This document shows, piece by piece, positions 58,268 through 64,000 of a stretch of DNA of 64,000 nucleotides; the stretch's first letter is position 1, and every line of letters begins with the position of its first letter. Under the pieces are notes generated by a model that was not told the origin of the DNA, did no database searches, and was given only the letters and a program-made list of their open reading frames with translations. The DNA comes from Marasmius tenuissimus (Eukaryota > Basidiomycota > Agaricomycetes > Agaricales > Marasmiaceae): NCBI GenBank assembly GCA_029532415.1, contig JAQOTA010000057.1, positions 496,001-560,000 on the forward strand, in the 5' to 3' direction. The translations under genes and the position numbers were made by a program.

Positions 58268-60593
58268 ATGTCCCTAATCCTGCAACTTTGCATGATACCT
58301 CTGGCGGGTGGCCTCATTGCACTGATCGTACGAGCAAGAAGGCTCTCACTGAAGTTTTTGCAAGGCCCTCCATCCCCATCCCTCCTTCTCGGTACGTTCT
58401 TTTCACCTGGTGATCGAGATCTTTCAACCCTAATGCTTAGATCCGACCTGCCAGGTTACGAAGTGGAAATGAACCGTGTTAGAAAGGTCGGAAGCCTCGA
58501 AGATTCGTGGTTCGAGCAATACGGTTCGGCGTTCAAGCTCCCGGGATGTTATGGGGTACGATTCTGATGCATAGTGATTACCGCGTATTCCTCACACAAT
58601 CTTCTTCCCCAGGAGGATATGCTAATGATTGCGGACCCGCGTGGTCTACAATATATACTACACAAATCCGCGTATCGATTCAAGAGACCTATGGACATCC
58701 GGCACGAAGGTACGAAGCTTTTTGGACCGGGAATCGTGACTGTCAATGGTACGTTCAGAACAAACTATATCCCCTAGGCCGTGGAGTCTGAAGACCATTG
58801 AACAGGTGAAGTTCATCAAAGACAAAGGAAAATTTTGAACCCTTCGTTCTCGGCCACACAAGTCAAATCCTTTGCCCAGATTTTCTCCCTGGCGGCTAAA
58901 TCGGCGAGTGCTCGTAAAGAATCGTCCCAGGCCATATGGACTCACATCTCTAAAACGATAGTTAACTCTCAAGTGGCGAGCTGAGATCGAGGAGGGAAAG
59001 GAAGTACTCGACACGGTGCGATACCTGCCAAACATGACGCTCGATGCACTCGGAGAGAGTATGTTTTTGTCGCCACTCATTGGACGATCGCCGAACGCTT
59101 ACACCCTTCTCAGGCTTCTTCGGATACGACTTCGGTGCGATGGACGGCAAGGAAAGCAGTGAGCTTTGTGATATCATCCGCGACCTCTTGTAAGCCACAA
59201 TTTTCTCGTTTTGATCCTCCCAATTTGAAGTTTACACCACGTGTTTGATAGCGTTGATAGTGTGGACTCCAACCAAATCGACTCCCTTCTTCGAGCCTTG
59301 CACCGCTTTTCACCCAAGTGGGTTTTGCGGTTACTGGATTCCAGGGAAACAAAGGAAGATAAGCGCTTTGCACATTGGCTTTCGACCAGCAAAACAGTCG
59401 CGGAGAGTTTGGTGAAAACGAAAATGGAGAGCGGGGATTCGGTGGAGGATAACGGTTTTATGAGCGTCTTGTGTGAGTTCCGGTTCCGCCCAGTATATTT
59501 CGAATATCGGTTGACATCACTAGCTCGCGCTCTGTACACTAACGACCCGGGAAAGACCCTGTCTTCGGAGGAGGCATTATCGCAAATGGCGTAGGTTCCG
59601 GATACACTCCCCATCCAGACATTGACTGACATCTTACGTTTCAGAACGATCATCTTTGCTGGCCACGAAACCTCCGCATCCTCGTACGTTGTTGTTCAAT
59701 CACTCCTCCACTTTTGTGCTCACCTCATGCATAGGTTGACCTGGATCCTGTACGAGCTAGCAAGACATCCACAATACCAAGAAAAGCTACAGCAAGAAAT
59801 TAAGGACTTGCGCGAACAAACTGGAAATGAACAAGAACTATCCTCGAGGGACGTTGAAGGACTCACCTATTTGAACGCGGTCATCAAGGTACGCATAGCA
59901 TTCAAGGGTGAAAGGGCCTCGCTTAGACACATGGACAGGAATCTCTACGATTGCATCCAATCGTCTCGGAAATCGTTAGAGAGGCTGCAGTCGACGATGT
60001 TATACCCCTGGATTATCCGGTCTTGGGTACTTCTGGTGCGATGTTAAGCGAGATCCCCGTAGTCAAAGGCCAGAGGGTGGTTGCTAGTGTCGTCCAATAC
60101 AACCGGTAAGCCGCTGCTCTTCAACCATCGTGGATCCGAGAGCTTGACATGTCTTCTAGGTTGACGGAAGTCTGGGGCGAAGACGCGGATATTTTCAACC
60201 CAGAGCGTTTCGTGAATATCAAAACACCTACAACACTGGGAGTATTCGGTAACTTATTGACCTTCAGTGCGTTCTTGTCCCTCCTTTCAGCAGGTCGATC
60301 TGCTCATCTCATATTAACAGGCGGAGGTGTGCAGGGGTGTATCGGTTGGCGCTTCGCGTGAGTAGTTAACATATTTCGTCCCCCGCTTTGCTCTAGACCT
60401 GATTGTCGCTCCTCCAACGTTTCTCAGTGTTCTCGAGATTCAGATCGTTTTAGCGACTCTCATTGAATCATTCGTATTTTCTATGCCAAAAGGGGTTGAG
60501 GTGGATGGAGTTCAGCTTGGTCTGATTGTCCCCATGGTCAAGGATAGCTGGAAGGACGGAACCAAGATGCCTTTGAGACTCGCTCTGAGGTAA
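58268..60593 (+). CDS. Cytochrome P450 monooxygenase
   Basis: Many short exons. The ATG at 58268 opens an N-terminal membrane anchor (MSLILQLCMIPLAGGLIALI) followed by a Pro-rich hinge (GPPSPS). Then LEDSWFEQYGSAFK, MLMIADPRGLQYILHKSAYR, the I-helix AGHETSAS, the ExxR motif as ESLRLHP, NPERF, and the heme loop FSGGVQGCIGWRFA, with the end at the TAA at 60591-60593. The family heme signature is FxxGxRxCxG; here the Arg is Gln (CAG). The axial Cys, ExxR and I-helix are intact. At the junction near 58920-58962 no donor/acceptor pair keeps phase, while all other junctions close, so a small indel is possible. It faces the GST gene tail to tail, 105 bases apart. Likely an ER-bound oxidase of unknown substrate, possibly weakened or decaying. 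Confidence 0.85.
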
Positions 60594-60698
60594 ATTTGAA
60601 GCTGGGAGCAAACTTTGTATTCACTTCTATCTTTATTAAATGTGAACTACTCAGCAGTCGAGACTGACACTAATACCATGTATGGCGGTTAGGAAATA

Positions 60699-61500
60699 TT
60701 AGACGCCTATGTCCTCGAAGAACTCCTTGCATAGAGCCCCAACTCTGCCCGACACCCATTGACTGGCAATACCCCATTCCTTGCTATCTTTACCGTAAGT
60801 CATCGCAATGGAATAGGGCCAAGACGCGATGGCAAAATCAGCGTAGGTTGGCGTTTCTCCTCCCATAACAAATTTGTCTCCTTCTCCGAAGAATGCTCCC
60901 AACGCAGCAAAGCTTCCTGTAACTTTGTCCCAAACCGCCTCTTGCTCCTCCAGAGCCAACGGTGGAGCTACGGCTCTGTCTCCATACGTCTTTTTCTGCC
61001 CCTCAATGAACTTCTGAGAGAGGAACTTCCGGATTTCGGGAGCCACTACGGTGAAGATTGGCATGTATCTACTTTCGAAGTCGTTGATAAAGGCGGCCTG
61101 TAGGATGCGAGTGCCAGTGGGTAACAACTGTGGAGTTTGGGGGTACGCCTCGTCGAGATACTCGGCGATGAGGAAAGAGTCGGACACGGCTTTGTTGGCG
61201 TCGGTATCATGAATGAATGGGATAGTGTACTTGGGAGATCCATCCGGTTTCTTCGACGTGGGAGGAGCACCTAGTCGCTTTGCGGTGGGTTCGATGTCGT
61301 CAAACCCTATGACAGAAACTTGGTACGATAGCTTCTTAAGCCTCAGAGCAAGGCTTTTCACCATGCGATGAGCTCAAGTCAAACACAAGACCCTTTACAT
61401 GAAATCGGGGTACTCACATAACTTTTCGCACATGCGGAGAGAGCCCTAGCTCGGAAGATTTTGGTAAACTCGTTGGTCCCAAGTCGTATACAGTAATCAT
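60699..61500 (-). CDS. Glutathione S-transferase
   Basis: Two exons, 61500..61418 and 61353..60699, joined by a 64-base intron in phase 2, give 245 aa. The thioredoxin-fold N-domain reads MITVYDLGPTSLPKSSELGL, SPHVRKVILALRLKKLSY, GFDDIEPTAKRLGAPPTSKK, then YTIPFIHD and VSDSFLIAEYLDEAYP, the glutathione-binding cis-Pro and Ser region. The C-terminal all-helical domain has YADFAIASW and ends EFFEDIGV. It belongs to the basidiomycete Ure2p-like or related GST groups; the exact class is unsure. It conjugates glutathione to electrophiles in the cytosol. An ATTTATAA-type TTATAA near 61573 (73 bases upstream) may be the TATA element. It is convergent with the P450 gene. Confidence 0.88.
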
Positions 61501-62649
61501 GATGGCGTTCTCAAGATGGGGGGTGCGTGGCTGGTTGTACTGGGTTGGTCCTGAGGTTGAAAACACGTCGGGTTATAAGCGACTGCGCGACCTCTCTTCC
61601 CAGGCCTTGAGTCGATGAGTAAGAACTTAGTAAGAGGTTTGAGTTATTTACCGAGTCGTTCGGTATTTGCGTCGAGCATAGCTGTGTTGTACGTACTATA
61701 GCCTTGCTTTGGTCTCAGCGCCGGCAGGAGGATATATCTGGCGCTAAGTCACTCGGCGTACATGAGCATTTTGACCGAGGAAGTGTATACCTCGATCGGT
61801 GGGTGAACAATTTGGGCGCGTCTTGAATCCACGCAACCGCACTGCTTTACGCGTCTTTCGGTTCGAGATGAACGCAAAAGACATAAGGGACTTATACAAA
61901 TACTCGGGTAGCATAGGGTTACACTTGGTTGTTCGCTGGAGCGCTGCTGGTACTGGTACTGCTACTAAGGCCTTCTTTACCGCTTCTTTCCAAAGGTTTG
62001 TCGCTCTTCTGAGGGGCACGGAGGTAAGAAGGATGATGAGCAAAAGGCCGGAACAAGCTCCGCACCTTGTCGCGAGTTCCGAGAGTTAGCGTGACCATCG
62101 GTACAGACGTGGTGGTTTTTCGGATTCTGCGCTAGAAGGCACCAAGTTAGAACTCAATCCTGGATATGCGACTGGGCGAGCCTTACAGGTTGAGGGTTCT
62201 TCAAGTTGCCTCTCGGAAGGTTGAAAGATATCCTTGCCATCGTACCTTCGATGATATACTGCCGGCCATTGAGAGTAACGAGGAGAGAGTTGGTGTAAAC
62301 TGAGGAAAAGTTTCAGAGGTTCACTCTTCCATCACGTCTACAACGAGGACTTACACCGTCCACCTAGAGACACACGTTGATACAAAGTTCGTCTAGCAGA
62401 GCTGATAAAACTCACAGACTAGATAGAAGAACACGAAGAGGAAAGTGTTCGGGCTATCGTACGCACGAATAAGCCACATTTCCAAGTACGGTCGCAGTGT
62501 TAGACGTACAAGGCAAATTGCTACGAGAAGGGTGAGTATTGAATAGCCGTTGGGCGGGTATATACTCACAGAGATAAGAGCCAGTAGAATACATGTACTT
62601 GCGGGTATCCCTAAGGAAGAGATAGTAACTTGTCAGAGCGAGCACCGAC
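61501..62649. other. Intergenic, no supported gene
   Basis: 1.1 kb between the GST start and the 3' end region of the DUF6534-like gene, both on minus. The ORFs at 61744-62089 have no recognisable domain. The 3' exons of the DUF6534-like gene may extend into 62460-62650. Confidence 0.4.
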
Positions 62650-64000
62650 TTTTGGGGTGAGGGTTTTTCACCTGCGCTAAACGTGAACAGGATCTATCGA
62701 GTACTGACTATGAATGTCTCCCTTGCATCAAAAGATGATATAGGACTGACCATGCGATTGATTATGTTCGTCGACTTTCTTATACCCGTCTTCGAACGTT
62801 GCAAGTAGTACATAATTACCCCCGTTATTGCGATGTCGCACACAACTGCCGAGATCATCAGTATTGTCGATAGAACAAGCAGCTTCGTCGCGGGGGTCAG
62901 CGCCATCAAATAACGAATAACCAACACGTCCCGCACCTCCGGTCTGTGCCATTCATCTATCGGATATCTACGAATTCTGTTGAGGAGAGAGAGAGGGAGG
63001 CGCAATGAGGTTCGGTGGCTTCACCGTTCAGAGACGAAGGCTCACAAAACAATACTGGACGAAGCTGGGCTCGTAATGTTAGACCAAACCACGGGAAAGA
63101 CGAGCATATCGTACTATTGTTTGCAACTGGAATGATATTATGAAATGTCGAACGTCCAAATGCTCATAGCCACTTACGGAACGAAATCCACCCCGCTCCG
63201 GCGACCAAACTCGGTATGACGGTGGACTTTGAGACTGGGCAGTTCAAGACGTGTTAACAAGGCCAGCCATTATTTCGCGAGAAAGAGTCAACTCACTCTT
63301 GTAGATACGCCAGCAGTAGAACCTAGTCAGACATCAGCTTCTATCGTCGCTTATCCGGAACGGGACTATCCTCACATCTGAACGAGGACGGCTATCGCTC
63401 CCCCAAAGTAAAACTGTATCATAAAGAGCCTAAGAGCGGTTCAGACAAGGTCAATTTGAAATACAAACGTCAAACCTACGGTTCCAGCGTTAGACCTATA
63501 GGTTCTGAATGACCGTGTGCTGCGAGGAAATTCAAACGGGATTAGAACTATCACCCGGAATAGAAAAGTCGCTAGGGTACCAGTTATACAATATTGATAG
63601 AATGAGCCTCGGGTTGCGGAGCCATGTCAGTACGGACCGTAGCTGCAGGGTAACGGACACGGTACCGGACATCGTTGCCATCTGGATGGTATCGCAAAGA
63701 AGGACAGCAGAAACCTGGAGAGAGAGAGACACTCTTTAGTTGTTGTACTCAGCTGTGAACGTTGCGTTAGGTCGTACTACTGCTTGAACAAGCCATGGAT
63801 CCCGACCCCCATAACACCGGAAATACCACCAAATTTGGAGGCAAGCGACTAAGCAAGATAGGCAGTGATTGATGAGCCTAGTATCCCGAAATGAATTGGC
63901 ATGACAGGACTCACACCCATAAAGACTGTCGAGACGTACATGTAAAATTCATCGTGAGACTACAAGCGACAGACATGGAAAAGGTTCTCACATAAAGCTC
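62650..64000 (-). CDS. DUF6534-like multi-pass membrane protein, 5' end beyond window
   Basis: Several exons in a minus-strand gene. From the right edge: FYMYVSTVFMG, SLASKFGGISGVMGVGIHGL, VLLCDTIQMATMSGTV, QFYFGGAIAVLVQM followed by FYCWRIYK, and the largest exon 63005..62750 with LVLSTILMISAVVCDIAITG, VIMYYLQRSKTGIRKSTNII and NRM. The FY(C/T)WRIY and YYLxRSKTGxxKSxxIINR motifs are typical of the agaricomycete DUF6534 family of about seven membrane spans. Role unknown; a receptor or transporter is possible. Exon borders were not all resolved, the C-terminal exons below 62750 are uncertain, and the two rightmost exons could belong to another gene. Confidence 0.55.

Noticed and set aside
1..64000. 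Intact transposons, CRISPR arrays or prokaryotic mobile elements
   Set aside because: No reverse transcriptase, transposase, terminal repeats or regularly spaced identical repeats were recognised anywhere in the window.

Overview
The window looks like nuclear DNA of a basidiomycete fungus, most likely an agaricomycete (mushroom-forming). The genes are cut by many short introns, mostly 50-80 bases with GT..AG ends. The families seen are typical of these fungi: expanded F-box-like proteins, a laccase-type multicopper oxidase, a Zn2Cys6 regulator, a DUF6534-like membrane protein, P450, GST and small secreted proteins. Genus and species cannot be fixed from the sequence alone. All gene models were built by eye from codon frame, splice sites and recalled family motifs. 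Phase bookkeeping closes exactly for most of them; the exceptions are named in the entries.

Layout. 0-11 kb: 3' part of an F-box-like gene (-), a laccase-like gene (-) that has lost several copper ligands, a Ser/Pro-rich hypothetical gene (+) and an F-box/LRR-like gene (-). 11.4-18 kb: copy A of a duplicated block carrying a small hydrophobic, Cys-containing secreted protein, a short zinc-finger-like gene (-), and a secreted DUF1593-type (nucleoside-hydrolase-like) gene (+). 18-24 kb: three tandem F-box-like paralogues (+), with decayed copies of the last exon of the DUF1593 gene between them. 24-36 kb: a conserved Lys/Ser-rich membrane-anchored protein (-), about 7 kb with no convincing gene, then a Zn2Cys6 DNA-binding protein (-). 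36-44 kb: about 6 kb without a gene, then a complete 16-exon aldehyde dehydrogenase (+). 44-48 kb: a degenerate array of about 320-base repeats and a broken duplicate of the 3' end of the next gene. 48-53 kb: a class V aminotransferase (-), a repeat-rich non-coding stretch, and PHO88/SND3 (-). 53-64 kb: a small Ser/Thr-rich secreted protein (+), copy B of the secreted-protein block (+), a P450 (+) convergent with a glutathione transferase (-), and a partial DUF6534-like membrane protein (-).

How genes may relate. There is no clear biosynthetic cluster. P450, GST and aldehyde dehydrogenase are individually consistent with detoxification, but they are spread out. The strongest theme is recent local duplication and decay: the F-box trio with exon relics, the secreted-protein pair about 44 kb apart, the aminotransferase tail duplication, and enzymes (laccase, P450) with altered active-site residues. 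Hand comparison of the secreted pair suggests more amino-acid-changing than silent differences, while the intron and flanks stay nearly identical.
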